Shown here: one piece after another, positions 1 through 9,836 of the stretch | How the letters are laid out: each line of letters starts with the position of its first letter | How positions within the stretch are numbered: the stretch's first letter is position 1 | NCBI GenBank assembly: GCA_000697335.1 | Contig: JNEM01012232.1 | Coordinates: 1-26,729 of the forward strand | From: Conidiobolus incongruus B7586 | Lineage: Eukaryota; Entomophthoromycota; Entomophthoromycetes; Entomophthorales; Conidiobolaceae | Direction of reading: 5' to 3' | Length of the DNA: 26,729 nt | Made by a program: the position numbers and the translations under genes | The notes under the pieces: model-generated | The model's input: only the letters and a program-made list of their open reading frames with translations | What the model was told of the DNA's origin: nothing | Databases searched by the model: none

Positions 1-495
1 TAATTAAATTATATGGTATTTATTTTATATTTTTATTAATTAATTTAAATTTAAACTTTAGTATATATATAATGTTTATAAAATTAATATTAAAATATTC
101 AAATAATTTTTTAATCAAAATAAAAAAGTATTTTTAAATATATCTTATAACTTTATTAATAATTAAATAAGTAACAATTAAAATTAATTTTTTAAATTTT
201 ATTAGGTTTTAATAATTTCTTATTTAATTTTGAAATAATTTACTTAACAATAAATAGTTGATTTAAATAATAATATATTATTAAAAGATGTTTATAAATT
301 TTAAATAATTTTAAAAGGTTTATGGTTAAGTTTTATTAAAATTAAAATTAAAAACACTGGATGATTATTATTTAATTTAAGTATAATTAAATTAAATAAC
401 TAATTTTAAAAAGTTAATTTATAAATCAAAAAATTTATCATATATATATATATAATTCAAAGCTATATAATTTTTTATTTACTTTGTATATATAC
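1..495. other. extremely AT-rich DNA left of the transposon
   Basis: Almost pure A/T with stop codons in every frame and short TA runs. I see no gene, RNA or recognisable repeat. It may be more hypermutated repeat DNA like the adjacent element, but nothing in it can be named. Confidence 0.5.
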
Positions 496-497
496 TA

Positions 498-527
498 GCT
501 TGCAAAAATAAGTTATAAAATTAAAAT
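498..527 (+). repeat. left terminal inverted repeat of the Tc1/mariner element
   Basis: The first 29 bases match the reverse complement of 2024-2052 except for three positions, all transitions. The shared core is caaaaataagt-ataaaatta. A TA dinucleotide precedes it. Confidence 0.75.
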
Positions 528-2022
528 TACTTAAATATTTACTTATATCTTAAACAATTCCTAATTAAATAAATTTAAATTAAAATATATAGTTTACCTA
601 TATTAATTAATTATCACTAATTATATTTAATTATATTATATTAGCTATTGGTTAATATATCAAAACTTAAAATTTAACCAAGGTAAGTTATAAATTTATA
701 GGTTTATAAGTTAAAAGGGTATAAATAACAAAACTTATATATATCTTCTTTTTCTTTTGTTGTATTATATATATTATAAAATTATTAAGCTAATATTTTA
801 AAATTAATATTATAATACTTAAATCTCTCTCTAAAAAAATTCACTTATATATTAATTAACTTTATAATAAAAATAAATCAACTTATAAAATTGTTAAAAT
901 TATTAATGTTAGTTAATCTTTTATAGTTAAAGTTATTAAGAACAATGTTAAAAAATACTTAAACTAAAACTAAAGTATGTTAAAATTATAAATAAACATG
1001 ATAAAAAGTATATTTGTAGATTAGTTAATATAAGTAAATATAATATTATTGTAGAAATATAACAAGAATTATAAAACTATATAAGAATATTAGTTAGTAC
1101 TAATATTATTATATATACTTTACATTAAAATAAATATTGTTTATACTTTAAAAAAACACTTTTAACTAAAAAAGTTTTATTGTAAAGTTAAGTAAAAGTT
1201 TAAATATCAATATTAAAGTTAAATTAAAACTAATTAGAATAAGGTTATTTAGTTTAATTAAACAAAAACATATTTTAATAAATTTAATAAAAAAGCTAAA
1301 TATTTCAAAAAAAAATAAAAAATTACTTTATAACTATTATGTTATTATAACCTAAAAATACAATAGTAGGTTAATTATAATTTAAAGATATATGTTATTT
1401 TTAGGTGTAAAGTATTTTTATAAAGTTAATAAGGGAATTAATATTAAAATATATTAAAATATTCTAAATAATAAATTAAAAAAATATTAAGTGATATAAA
1501 TTAAAAAAATCAAATATTATTTTTTAACAAGATAATATACTTTATTATACTATAAATTCTACTATTAAATAGTTTAAAAATAATAAAATAACTATTATAA
1601 AATAATTTCTTTAATCTTTTAATTTTAACTTAATTAAATATCTTTAAGATCAACTAAAAAAATCAATTAAAGTTTTCCCCCTAGTAAAAAATTTAAATTA
1701 ACTTTAAAAGTATATTTAAGAAGTTTAAAATAATATTAGTTTTGTTTAATATAAGAAGTTAGTTAATTTTATACTTTATAAACTTAAAGAAGTTAAAAAA
1801 ACAAAAGGTAAATATACTAAATATTAATTTTTCTATCAATACTAAAACCTACAAATTTATAACTTATCTTAAATATACTTTTAATATTAATATATCAATT
1901 AATAATTAATTAAATTTAATTATATATATTATATTATAAATAAAAAATATATATTAATTACATAGTTTAATATAAGTTTATTTAAATTAGAATTAATTAA
2001 GATATTAATAGAAATATATATA

Positions 2023-2052
2023 TTTTTAATTTTATGACTTATTTTTGTAGGC
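2023..2052 (-). repeat. right terminal inverted repeat of the Tc1/mariner element
   Basis: Reverse complement begins gcctacaaaaataagtcat and pairs with the left terminus at 498. A TA follows at 2053-2054, consistent with a TA target-site duplication. Confidence 0.75.
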
Positions 2053-2159
2053 TATTATATTTGTTTATTTAAAACTAATAACAAGTTTGAAAAATCAAAA
2101 ATTAAAAATTTCTTTTTTCTTTAAATTTAAAATAATATCATAGGAATTTAAAGTAAAAT

Positions 2160-2992
2160 TTGTTGTATTAATACATAACTATCAATCAGATTATATAGGA
2201 ATAGAGATCACATTCAACAATTTAGAAATAGACCTCCAAAACCATCTTTAACACTGTAAATACACTTTCAAAAAGTTTTGATTAATATTAAATTCACTGG
2301 TGGCAGCTATAGATTCATTTAAAATTAGATACAAATGATCTGTCTAAAATATCAAAATATCAAATCCATCTAAAACAAACTTTGTCCTTTTTAAAGGATT
2401 CAATCCTCTTTATCACCTCTGAGTGTAATTAAATAAATCACACCACACGTCATAACAGAGTAGTTAAAATAAACTTCATAAGCATCCATAATGGACAGAG
2501 TAGTCACTGCCAAATCTCTGTCTGCTGATGTTGAAAATTTTCCAATTAACAAGGATTTCAATTCACTCCTGACATTATTTGCTATTTGGTCCAAAAATTC
2601 CAGGGATATACCCTCCTAATTATGGTTTGGGTTCTCTAGTCAAAAATTTTGCTTCTTAATATTACTCCTAGTATGCCCCAATCTCAATACTTTGGGTTAC
2701 TTTTTAAGATTTTGACCAATATGAATGGACAGATCCTGAAAAATAGCATGAATAAATGCTCTGAAGTTAATACCAATCTATAATGTTTGTCATAAGCTAA
2801 ATATAAAGCTTCTACAAAACCGTTCAAACTTGTGCTTTCGAATGGAATATCATCTAATTACTGAGTTCTTAATTGAATATCTATGCTGGCACTTAATCTT
2901 TTGGATCTGGAATAGTTTGTGATGGTTTAGCCTGCTATGAAAGTGATTCAATTTTGTAATTATTTGCTCATTCTTTTTTAATTTGTTATGTA
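2160..2992 (-). pseudogene. DUF4419 pseudogene (copy 1)
   Basis: On the minus strand the block reads as a decayed copy of the DUF4419 genes at 3419-4507 and 6020-7132. Recognisable pieces from high to low coordinate are KKE...ESLS, HKLFQ near 2915, FESTSLNGFVEALYLAYD near 2800-2840, QDLSIHI near 2720, LENPNHN-EG and EFLDQIANN near 2580-2630. The best preserved part is 2400-2594 (LLIGKFSTSADRDLAVTTL). Fragments matching 'RFDDLGFWTDHLYPILDEF' and 'SIYKVEGGSGG' lie near 2220-2370. Several frameshifts and stops interrupt it, including TAG at a conserved Trp in the 'NDWEG' position. The last roughly 90 residues of the family are missing; that side grades into AT-rich DNA beyond the transposon. It keeps the longer spacer before 'SSSLNGL' seen in the 6020 gene. 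Not expected to make a protein. Confidence 0.85.
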
Positions 2993-3382
2993 TAATTTCA
3001 ATGAATAGTTATTAATATGACTTTGATTGAATTTTGATAGATTTTAATCAATCATATCACTATCCAATTCCTTAATTCAAATCCTTGACATGAATTAAAT
3101 CTCAATTTACTAATAGAATTTACCAAAAACTAAAAAATTTATTTTTTTATAAATCTAATATAATTAATAATGAATTAAAATTATTACAATATAAAAATAA
3201 TATATATAACTGATAAATTCCACAATAGTTATTCAGATTCTTGGTGATTATTAATAATGATTTAATATTTTAGATATGATTATTCTGATAAGATTAATAA
3301 GCATTTTCTTACTAATAAATGATTTTTTATAAAAAAATAATAAAAACCAAAAAGCCTTAAAATAAGATTCAATCATAATTTG
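2993..3382. other. AT-rich spacer
   Basis: No open frame of note, no RNA gene and no repeat recognised between the DUF4419 pseudogene and the 3' end of the next DUF4419 gene. Confidence 0.4.
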
Positions 3383-3388
3383 TTTATT
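3383..3388 (-). terminator. AATAAA polyadenylation signal
   Basis: AATAAA on the minus strand about 30 bases after the TAA of the DUF4419 gene ending at 3419. Confidence 0.5.
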
Positions 3389-3418
3389 AGATTTGTAAGG
3401 TAGTAATAGAAAATAAAT

Positions 3419-4507
3419 TTATTCATGAATTACAGCCCATCCAATAGCTGGACTAACATGATCAGTGTCAGAATCAATAGAAACACCCAATAACCCTCCA
3501 ATCAATGACATGTTAAACTTTTGTCCCAAATACATCCAAACAAATGGGGTGATACTAAAAACATCTAGAAAATTAGTAAAATTTAAACCACAACGAGGGT
3601 TAGCAGTTAGTTTCCAATTCACCCATTCATTTTTCGCATATATCAATGCGCTGGTTTGGAAATCGTATTTTGAAATATAGGGATATAGACCACAAATCCA
3701 TCCACTTATCCATATCCCCTGCGAGCCTTCTTCAATTTTGTAAATACTCTTCCAGAACTCTTCATTGATCTTGGATTCGCTGGTAGCTGCAATGAATTCA
3801 TCCAAAATAGGATACAAATGGTCTGTCCAGAATCCCAAATCGTCAAATCTACTTAAAAGACCCTGGACCCTTTCCTTCAATAAGATCCAATCTTCCTTTT
3901 CACCGAGTAAAGTAATTTCTGGAATGCCACACATAGTATAAAAACAATATTCGAAATAGGATTTGTAAACGTCCATAATTGTCAAAGCAGTCACTGCAAC
4001 ATCTGTTAGTGATGATGTAGAAAATTTTCCCAACAATAATGGACTTACCTCACTATTTACGCTTTTGGCAATATGTGCCAAAAACTCCGAGAAAGTACCC
4101 TCCCAGTCGTTATTGGGATTCCCTAGTTGAAATTCATTCCTACAAACGGTTATCTTTTCCTTAGTGTTAGCTTCAGTGTGCTCCAACCCCAAAATTGAGC
4201 GGCAATTTTCGGGATTTTGACTAATATGGATGGAAAGGCCCTGCAAAACACAAATCAATAAGTGATCTGGCTTTAGGGTCAATCCGTGGTGACAGTCATA
4301 GGCGATATGGATAGCTTCGACAAGTCCGTTCAAACTTCTTATTCGATAATTGGGCTTGATTACATTATTTAAGCTTGCACTCTCGATTCTGCGACCTTGG
4401 AATAGTTTGTTATTGGTAATAAACGATTGTTGAGATTCAGTTACGTAATTGCTCACAGATTCTTTCTTGATAGGTTTGGGAAAATTTACAAAAATTGTTG
4501 TAGACAT
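3419..4507 (-). CDS. DUF4419 domain protein (paralogue A)
   Basis: Single-exon gene of 362 codons for a protein of the DUF4419 family (PF14388), common in fungi and protists with no established biochemical role. Landmarks in order are LFQGRRIES, HHGLTLKPDHL, LQGLSIHI, QLGNPNNDWEGTF, LLLGKFSTSS, VTALTIMDVYKSYFEY, MCGIPEITLLGEKEDW, FWTDHLYPILDEFIAA, FWKSIYKIEEGSQG, ISGWICGLYPY and the end GGLLGVSIDSDTDHVSPAIGW. These match the family 'CGIP.VTL.G..EDW', 'FW..IYK...GSGGPYISGW' core along its length. I place the start at the ATG at 4507 because the upstream in-frame extension has no ATG, the paralogue aligns from the same MxTT start, and a TATA box lies 58 bp upstream. No signal peptide or membrane segment is seen. 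It is transcribed away from the intact paralogue at 6020. It is GC-richer than its surroundings, as expected of a maintained gene. Confidence 0.9.
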   Translation of the reverse strand: MSTTIFVNFPKPIKKESVSNYVTESQQSFITNNKLFQGRRIESASLNNVIKPNYRIRSLNGLVEAIHIAYDCHHGLTLKPDHLLICVLQGLSIHISQNPENCRSILGLEHTEANTKEKITVCRNEFQLGNPNNDWEGTFSEFLAHIAKSVNSEVSPLLLGKFSTSSLTDVAVTALTIMDVYKSYFEYCFYTMCGIPEITLLGEKEDWILLKERVQGLLSRFDDLGFWTDHLYPILDEFIAATSESKINEEFWKSIYKIEEGSQGIWISGWICGLYPYISKYDFQTSALIYAKNEWVNWKLTANPRCGLNFTNFLDVFSITPFVWMYLGQKFNMSLIGGLLGVSIDSDTDHVSPAIGWAVIHE

Positions 4508-4564
4508 GATTATTGAATAAGATGTTTTCAAAGTGATGGAGATTGAAATATCGTCTGAAGATTA

Positions 4565-4572
4565 TTTATATA
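4565..4572 (-). promoter_or_regulatory. TATA box of DUF4419 paralogue A
   Basis: TATATAAA on the minus strand, 58 bp upstream of the ATG at 4507. The spacing agrees with TATA boxes before several other genes here. Confidence 0.55.
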
Positions 4573-5945
4573 CACCATATTGAAACTGAATAAATAACCC
4601 ATATTAGTAATAAATTAACGATTATAAATTCAAAGCATAAGATATTTCTATGTAGAAAATAACTACAGAAAAATTCATTATATTAAATACAGATTATACA
4701 CAAATTCATGTAAAAAAATATGCAATATAATTTCTTTTGAATCAAATTCAGTCATAATGGTGTGTGCATATAAAAAATTGGATCTTACTTTTGACTAAGA
4801 TTGTAATTTATAGAATTATTACTAATTATTACTAATTTAGATTGCTAAACCAATTTTTTAATGATCAAATAAGTTTAGAAAAATATCAATAGTTAAAATC
4901 AATTTTCAAATTATATTGATATCTTAAATTTATTGAATATTATACTTGAATTTTTAATACATAATGTTAAAATAAAAGATAAAATATTATATATTCAAAA
5001 ATCTTGAACTTTATATTTTAATAATTGATATAATTCCTATAAAATATAAAATTCCGAAAATACCTAAATTTATAATTAAGTTTTTTAAAATTAAGGATGT
5101 AAAAAATATAATATCAACTCGATAAATTTTAAATAGTTATTATGAATTTGACGCTTGAATATTATTTAATTATTATTATATTTATGAATTTCTACTTAAA
5201 TTCTATCAATTATTGAAACATCCTATCAATAATGTATATTTTATCAAATACTTATCAATCATTTTGAACTCATAATTGAATATTATATATCATCTTATGA
5301 TAAAGGAATTTATTACTTTTATATTTAAAATAAATATTAACAAAGAATACTGAACCATGGGTTTTTGTTGGAATATTTTAAATTTCAAGATGAATTCTAT
5401 TCAATAATTGAATAATTTATAAAATGAATTTTATTTAAAAATATCAAATTTTGCTGTATAGGATTAGAAAAATTAATTGATTCAAATTACTTGCAGTTTC
5501 AAATGATTATAAACTATTTGCACTATAAGCTTAATAAGTTTTTTCTTTTTAAGTCAATATTAGAATATTCAGGATATGAGAGAAAATTCACCATTAGATC
5601 AATTAATAAGTGCCACTGGTAATTATTTTTGAATTGTATTACACAAATTTAATCAATCAACGGACTCAAACTAATGACATCACCCAAAATTATGATTGAA
5701 TGACAACTTAAATTATTATCATTATAGATTAATAAATAGTTAATTAAATCACTAAAATGCTCTTAATAAAATTATTAAATTATCAAATTCCACTTGTACT
5801 TTTTAGTATTATAAAAAAATTGATAGTGAACGATCATTAGTTCATATTACTTGATATTTAATTAAATTTTTAATAATCTTTGCCAACAAATATTCAAACC
5901 CATAACCCAGCATTAAATCCAGTTAATTTGGTTTGGGATTCATTT
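4573..5945. other. AT-rich divergent intergenic region
   Basis: About 1.4 kb between the two divergently transcribed DUF4419 genes. It holds their promoters at the edges. I see no coding region, RNA gene or clear repeat inside. Confidence 0.5.
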
Positions 5946-5953
5946 TATATAAA
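5946..5953 (+). promoter_or_regulatory. TATA box of DUF4419 paralogue B
   Basis: TATATAAA lies only 12 bp before the first ATG (5966) but 66 bp before the second in-frame ATG (6020). This argues that 5966 lies at or upstream of the transcript start and that 6020 is the real initiator. Confidence 0.5.
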
Positions 5954-6019
5954 TAGAATAGAAATATGAAGCAAATAATCATCTTATTAACAAAATTTAC
6001 TTTATTCTGTTCAACAGTT

Positions 6020-7132
6020 ATGCCTACCACTATTAGTTTAAATTATTCTGAACCTATTGCTAAAGAATCGGTATCAAGTTATGGAACTGAGTCACTACAG
6101 TCAAGAATGAAAAATCATAAACTTTTCCAAGGCCGTAAAATAGAGAGTGTCAGTAACGATACTCTACTTGCGCCCGAAGTGTTGCACCGCAATTACAGTC
6201 CCTTCAAAAGCAGCAGTTTAAATGGCCTTGCAGAAGCTATCCACATTGCTTATGATAACCACCACGGCTTAACCCTATCGCCGGACCATCTATTCATCTC
6301 CATTTTGCAAGGTCTCTCGATTCACATTACCCAAGATCCCGAAAAGTATCGCGCTGCCGTCGGTTTGAAGCATACTCAGCCCGGAACGAAGGAGAAGATT
6401 GATGTGAGAAGAGATAACTTTCAATTAGGTAACCCCAACAACGATTGGGAGGGTACATTCCCTGAGTTTTTATCTAAAATTGCTGAGAGAGTAGACGGTG
6501 AGGTGAGTCCCCTACTACTTGGAAAGTTTTCGACATCTTCTGAGAGAGATGTTGCAGTCACTGCTCTAACTATGATGGATGTGTATAAATCTTATTTCGA
6601 ATATTCTGTCACTACTATGTGTGGTATTCCTGAGATTACTCTACAGGGTGAGAAGGAAGATTGGATTAAGCTCAAAGAAAGAGTCCAAGGCATCTTCAAT
6701 AGATTTAACGATTTGGGATTCTGGACAGACCATTTGTATCCCATTTTGGATGAATTCATTGCAGCTACCAGCGAATCCAAGATCAATGAAGAGTTCTGGA
6801 AGAGTATTTACAAAGTTGAAGGAGGCTCTGGTGGTCCCTTCTTAAGCGGATGGATCCGATCCCTATTCCCATATATCACCGTGGAAAATTTCGAAACCAA
6901 ATCTGCCAACTTTGTCAAGAACCCTCACATCGATTGGAAGGCTGATGCAGGACCCTTTTCGGGATTGACTTATGACCAATTGCCAGTTGGCTTTACATCC
7001 ACACCATTCGTTTGGAACTACTTCCAAGACCAGTTCAATATGTCATTTGTTGGAGGATTATTGGGTGTATCAATGAATTCTACAACTAACCATGTCAGTC
7101 CTGTGGTTGGATGGGTTGTCCTTCATGAATGA
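6020..7132 (+). CDS. DUF4419 domain protein (paralogue B)
   Basis: Intact single-exon gene of 370 codons, paralogue of the gene at 3419-4507; molecular function unknown. Landmarks are KLFQGRKIESVSND (residues 34-47), HHGLTLSPDHL (81-91), LQGLSIHI (96-103), QLGNPNNDWEGTF (135-147), LGKFSTSSERDVAVTAL (167-183), MCGIPEITLQGEKEDW (200-215), FWTDHLYPILDEF (234-246), FWKSIYKVEGGSGGPF (259-274), SGWIRSLFPY (276-285) and GGLLGVSMNS (345-354). This is the DUF4419 (PF14388) core. Compared with A it carries about nine extra residues between IESVSND and SSSLNGL. An ATG at 5966 is in frame and would add 18 hydrophobic residues. I prefer 6020 because paralogue A begins at the equivalent Met and because of the TATA position. 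If 5966 were used, a weak signal peptide would result. AATAAA follows at 7167. Confidence 0.9.
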   Translation: MPTTISLNYSEPIAKESVSSYGTESLQSRMKNHKLFQGRKIESVSNDTLLAPEVLHRNYSPFKSSSLNGLAEAIHIAYDNHHGLTLSPDHLFISILQGLSIHITQDPEKYRAAVGLKHTQPGTKEKIDVRRDNFQLGNPNNDWEGTFPEFLSKIAERVDGEVSPLLLGKFSTSSERDVAVTALTMMDVYKSYFEYSVTTMCGIPEITLQGEKEDWIKLKERVQGIFNRFNDLGFWTDHLYPILDEFIAATSESKINEEFWKSIYKVEGGSGGPFLSGWIRSLFPYITVENFETKSANFVKNPHIDWKADAGPFSGLTYDQLPVGFTSTPFVWNYFQDQFNMSFVGGLLGVSMNSTTNHVSPVVGWVVLHE

Positions 7133-7166
7133 ATGTCAAATTTTTTTCTGTTTGTTATTATATTGC

Positions 7167-7172
7167 AATAAA
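7167..7172 (+). terminator. AATAAA polyadenylation signal
   Basis: Canonical AATAAA 35 bases after the stop of DUF4419 paralogue B. Confidence 0.5.
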
Positions 7173-7656
7173 ATCGAGCTTGTAATTTATATCTTAAAAT
7201 CTAAGTCTGCTTGATTAATGTACTCAATATTATTAAAATAACCTTAAATACAACAACATATATATTATCTAACGAGTTATTTTCCATATAATGCTATATT
7301 GACCGCCTTCCATTAATACTAAGTCAAAAATCCATTCCTATTTATAATCTGCTAATTATCAGTTAAAAAATGAATATTTTAAATTCCAATAAATCATTTG
7401 TTTTATTAAATATTTTGTTTTATAACAACCTTTGGCTATCAAAATATTTTGTCATTCTAGAATTTTTACTAATTTTTTTTCATTGATTCATGTAAAATTG
7501 ACATCAACCAAGCAATTCGCAATATCATCTGAACATTTTATCATCTTATATTCTTAATCCCATAATAAACCCTACTAAAAATGATTTTTTAAAACTAATG
7601 TATAGTGACCTGTTATTAAATTTAAATTTAAAAGTTGTGAGAAAAATATTTGGAAT
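7173..7656. other. AT-rich spacer
   Basis: Roughly 480 bases between the DUF4419 gene and the phosphatase gene. I see no gene and no convincing TATA box. Confidence 0.4.
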
Positions 7657-8784
7657 ATGGAAAAAGAACTCTTTATTACTATCGTTCGTCAGTAAGTTGA
7701 TTTAATAATATAATTAATTTATATATTTAAAGCTATTATGCTAATGTAGTCTATTTTCTACAGCTTAATTTATTCAGCATTTTAAAATGATTTATTTACT
7801 GATATTGATTATTATTTTTAGTGGTCAAACATATGCTAATATTGCTCAACTTTGGCAAGGGATAATGGATAGTCCTTTATCCGAATTAGGTCAGAAGCAA
7901 GCTAAATTGGTTGGAAATGCTCTCGCTAATGAAAAGGTAATTATGAACTATTGAGATATATTTTTTATATTTTTGAATTTAATTTATAATTGTGAATATT
8001 TTGACTCAAACAGCCTTTTTTATCTAATTAATTGAACATGGATATTTAGTTTACAAATGTATTTTCTTCCGATTTATGTAGAGCTTACGATACGTGTTCC
8101 GAAATAGTCAAACAAAATGCATATATCAAAGAAATGTTATATCGGGGAGGATGCCCTACAGACGACTGTAATATAATAAAAGATGTCATCGTTAGAGAGC
8201 CTCTGCTGCGAGAGATGAACTTTGGAATCTTAGAGGGCCAAGCACAAAGCTCACCTCTAGTGCAAGAGCAATTGCACAATCTATTTGGCAAACCCAACCT
8301 GACTCAAGAGGAGCAGAGACAGATTCGCTTCCCCGAAGGAGAAAGCTATTCTGACGTAGGCCAAAGAGCCGAAAAATTTCTCAACCAGTTATTATGTCTC
8401 AATCTTTACCAAGCACAGTACTCTGTTACTGCACACTCCCTAGTAGTTACCCATGGCATATTTTTGAGAGAACTCATCAATTCCATACAAAATCTATGCA
8501 AATTACCTCAATTTTTCGCTCCTGCCGGTAATACAGGTATCTATAAACTGAAGATGACGGTACGTCTCAAGCATTACACAGAAACTGGTCATGTTGAAGA
8601 CGTCCGAAGTTCAATCGACAGCATTCAATTAGAATATTTAAAACAAAATGATCTCGTACACTTGAACGAATTGGTAATTGATCATTTCACGACCAAGACT
8701 AATGCTATAAGCGATAAATCGGATCAAAAAGTGAGAACTTTAGACTCTTACTTCTCTACTCCCAAGTCGCAAGGTCTTAATTGA
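7657..8784 (+). CDS. histidine phosphatase (phosphoglycerate mutase-like) family protein, three exons
   Basis: Exons 7657-7691, 7822-7936 and 8050-8784 join into 294 codons. Introns (130 and 113 bp) begin GTAAGT and GTAATT and end TTTTTAG and TATTTAG. Splicing rebuilds the catalytic Arg-His-Gly: exon 1 ends in CA and exon 2 supplies T, giving R11-H12-G13 in IVRHGQTYANI. Other family marks are the TPLTxxG-like segment SPLSELGQKQA, SSDLCRAYDT (Arg61), LREMNFGILEG with the likely acid Glu105, FPEGESYSDVGQRAEKF, and the second catalytic His185 in VVTHGIFLREL. The fold is that of fructose-2,6-bisphosphatase/TIGAR-type phosphatases. The true substrate cannot be told from sequence. An insertion around residues 80-95 and a tail of about 70 residues after the catalytic core are extra. 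The tail ends in VRTLDSYFSTPK, which resembles a PCNA-interacting peptide. No targeting signal is seen, so it is probably cytosolic or nuclear. Confidence 0.88.
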
Positions 8785-9718
8785 GATTACCATTATTGCT
8801 ATCACCATATCATGATATTAAATTACTGTATTTTCGCAACTAACAATACTTTTTATGACTTTTCTATTAATAGTAATTTATTCAACACATATTAATATAG
8901 CAAATTTTGATATCATCTAAGTCACATGATATTGACCCTTTGATTATTGAAATGAATCACTATATAACGTGTTTGAAATTTTGTGTAATATTATTTTCAA
9001 GATTCCAAATACCATAATTCATAGACTATTCTATTCATGAATTCTATATAAAATATATCAATTTATTGTGAGTACATTCATACATTATAACTTTAGCTTG
9101 TAATATATCATGCCCATATAGTGTTAAATAATTGAAAATTGATTTTAATAATTATCCAATCTAATTATTATTAAACTAAATTTCTGTTACAATTGAAAGA
9201 TATAAATGAATAAAATTTCAACATAAAAATTATCAAATGTATTATATACTAATCTTTTATTTCATTAGTTTAGTTGATAATAAGTGAAATTCCAACTCCA
9301 AAAACTAATCAACTAGCATACAAAAGAATTAATTTTTGCAATAACCGATTTTGTAATAAAATATTAATTTTTAATGATCTGAATATAGTGTCTGTATCGA
9401 AACATAATACATCACAATGTTGTTTAGTTATTAATTTTTACAACATTCAAAGATTTGGTTCAATTTTTTATGTTTTTAATTTACAGAAATACAATGAATA
9501 GTTAAGAGCAATATTTGAGATATGATAATTGCAATATAAAAATGTATATATATTGAATATGAAGCATTTTAGGACTGAAGTAAAAATTATTGTACATATA
9601 TTAATTATTTAGATATTCAAATGATTTATCCAAATTTAATATATTTATCTAGCAAAACATATATGATATTTGATTATACTAGATTCCAATCAACTAGATT
9701 TAGTATACTAAGTAAATT
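8785..9718. other. AT-rich spacer
   Basis: About 930 bases between the phosphatase gene and the tRNA. An open stretch at 9274-9501 on + has no ATG start and an A/T-driven, unstructured composition. I do not regard it as a gene. Confidence 0.4.
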
Positions 9719-9724
9719 AAAAAA
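9719..9724 (-). terminator. RNA polymerase III terminator
   Basis: A run of six T on the minus strand, about 32 bases beyond the 3' end of the tRNA-Ser gene; the first T run long enough to stop Pol III. Confidence 0.5.
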
Positions 9725-9755
9725 GACTATTACATAATGAATAGTCGATATATTT

Positions 9756-9836
9756 CGACAAGAGCAGGATTTGAACCTACGCGGGAAATCCCATGTGCTT
9801 TCTAGGCACACGCCTTAACCACTCGGCCATCTTGTC
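9756..9836 (-). tRNA. tRNA-Ser (anticodon AGA)
   Basis: Intronless class II tRNA of 81 nt. The acceptor arms GACAAGA and TCTTGTC pair perfectly, with discriminator G, usual for serine. The D arm is GCC...GGC with the A-box tggccgagtgg. The anticodon stem TGTGC/GCACA encloses loop CTAGAAA, which gives anticodon AGA (read as IGA, codons UCU/UCC/UCA). The long variable arm contains GGGATTTCCC, typical of serine tRNAs. The T stem GTAGG/CCTGC encloses TTCAAAT and forms the B-box. CCA is not encoded, as in eukaryotes. It stands alone between the phosphatase gene and a DUF4419 pseudogene. Confidence 0.96.

Larger units (their letters stand above)
498..2052 (+). mobile_element. Tc1/mariner DNA transposon, heavily C-to-T mutated and dead
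   Basis: About 1.55 kb, bounded by inverted repeats and flanked by TA at 496-497 and 2053-2054, the target usual for this family. The + strand still reads as a degraded Tc1-type transposase. Around 991-1170 it reads KHDKKYICRLV, VEI-QEL and LLTKK, matching the DNA-binding half. At 1374-1480 it reads LII-RYMLFLGVKYFYK, IKIY-NIL, the 'VWGC...G...I.G....Y..IL' region. At 1522-1662 it reads F-QDN, STIK-FKNNKITIIK, NFNLIKYL-DQLKK, the second catalytic Asp and the 'SPDLNPIENLW' region with Pro changed to Leu and Trp to stop. The C-terminus KGKYTKY ends at a TAA at 1825-1827. Nearly every lost residue fits C-to-T or G-to-A (CAA to TAA, TGG to TAA or TAG, CAT to TAT, GGA to AGA). At least two frameshifts separate the three blocks. 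The family assignment rests on remembered Tc1 motifs. Confidence 0.85.

Noticed and set aside
1-2160. Mitochondrial or centromeric DNA as an explanation for the extreme AT content
   Set aside because: The stretch contains a Tc1/mariner element with inverted ends and transition-type decay, which explains much of it. No mitochondrial genes are seen.
3465-3680. 71-codon open frame on + inside DUF4419 paralogue A
   Set aside because: It is antisense to a well-conserved coding region and has no similarity of its own.
6579-6845. 88-codon frame on + and a 64-codon frame on minus inside DUF4419 paralogue B
   Set aside because: Shadows of the conserved gene in other frames.
8085-8297. 70-codon minus-strand frame over the phosphatase gene
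   Set aside because: It overlaps exon 3 of a clearly conserved gene on the other strand; no supporting motif.
9274-9501. 75-codon open frame on +
   Set aside because: No ATG at its start, residue composition follows the AT-rich DNA, no motif, and no splice partners found.
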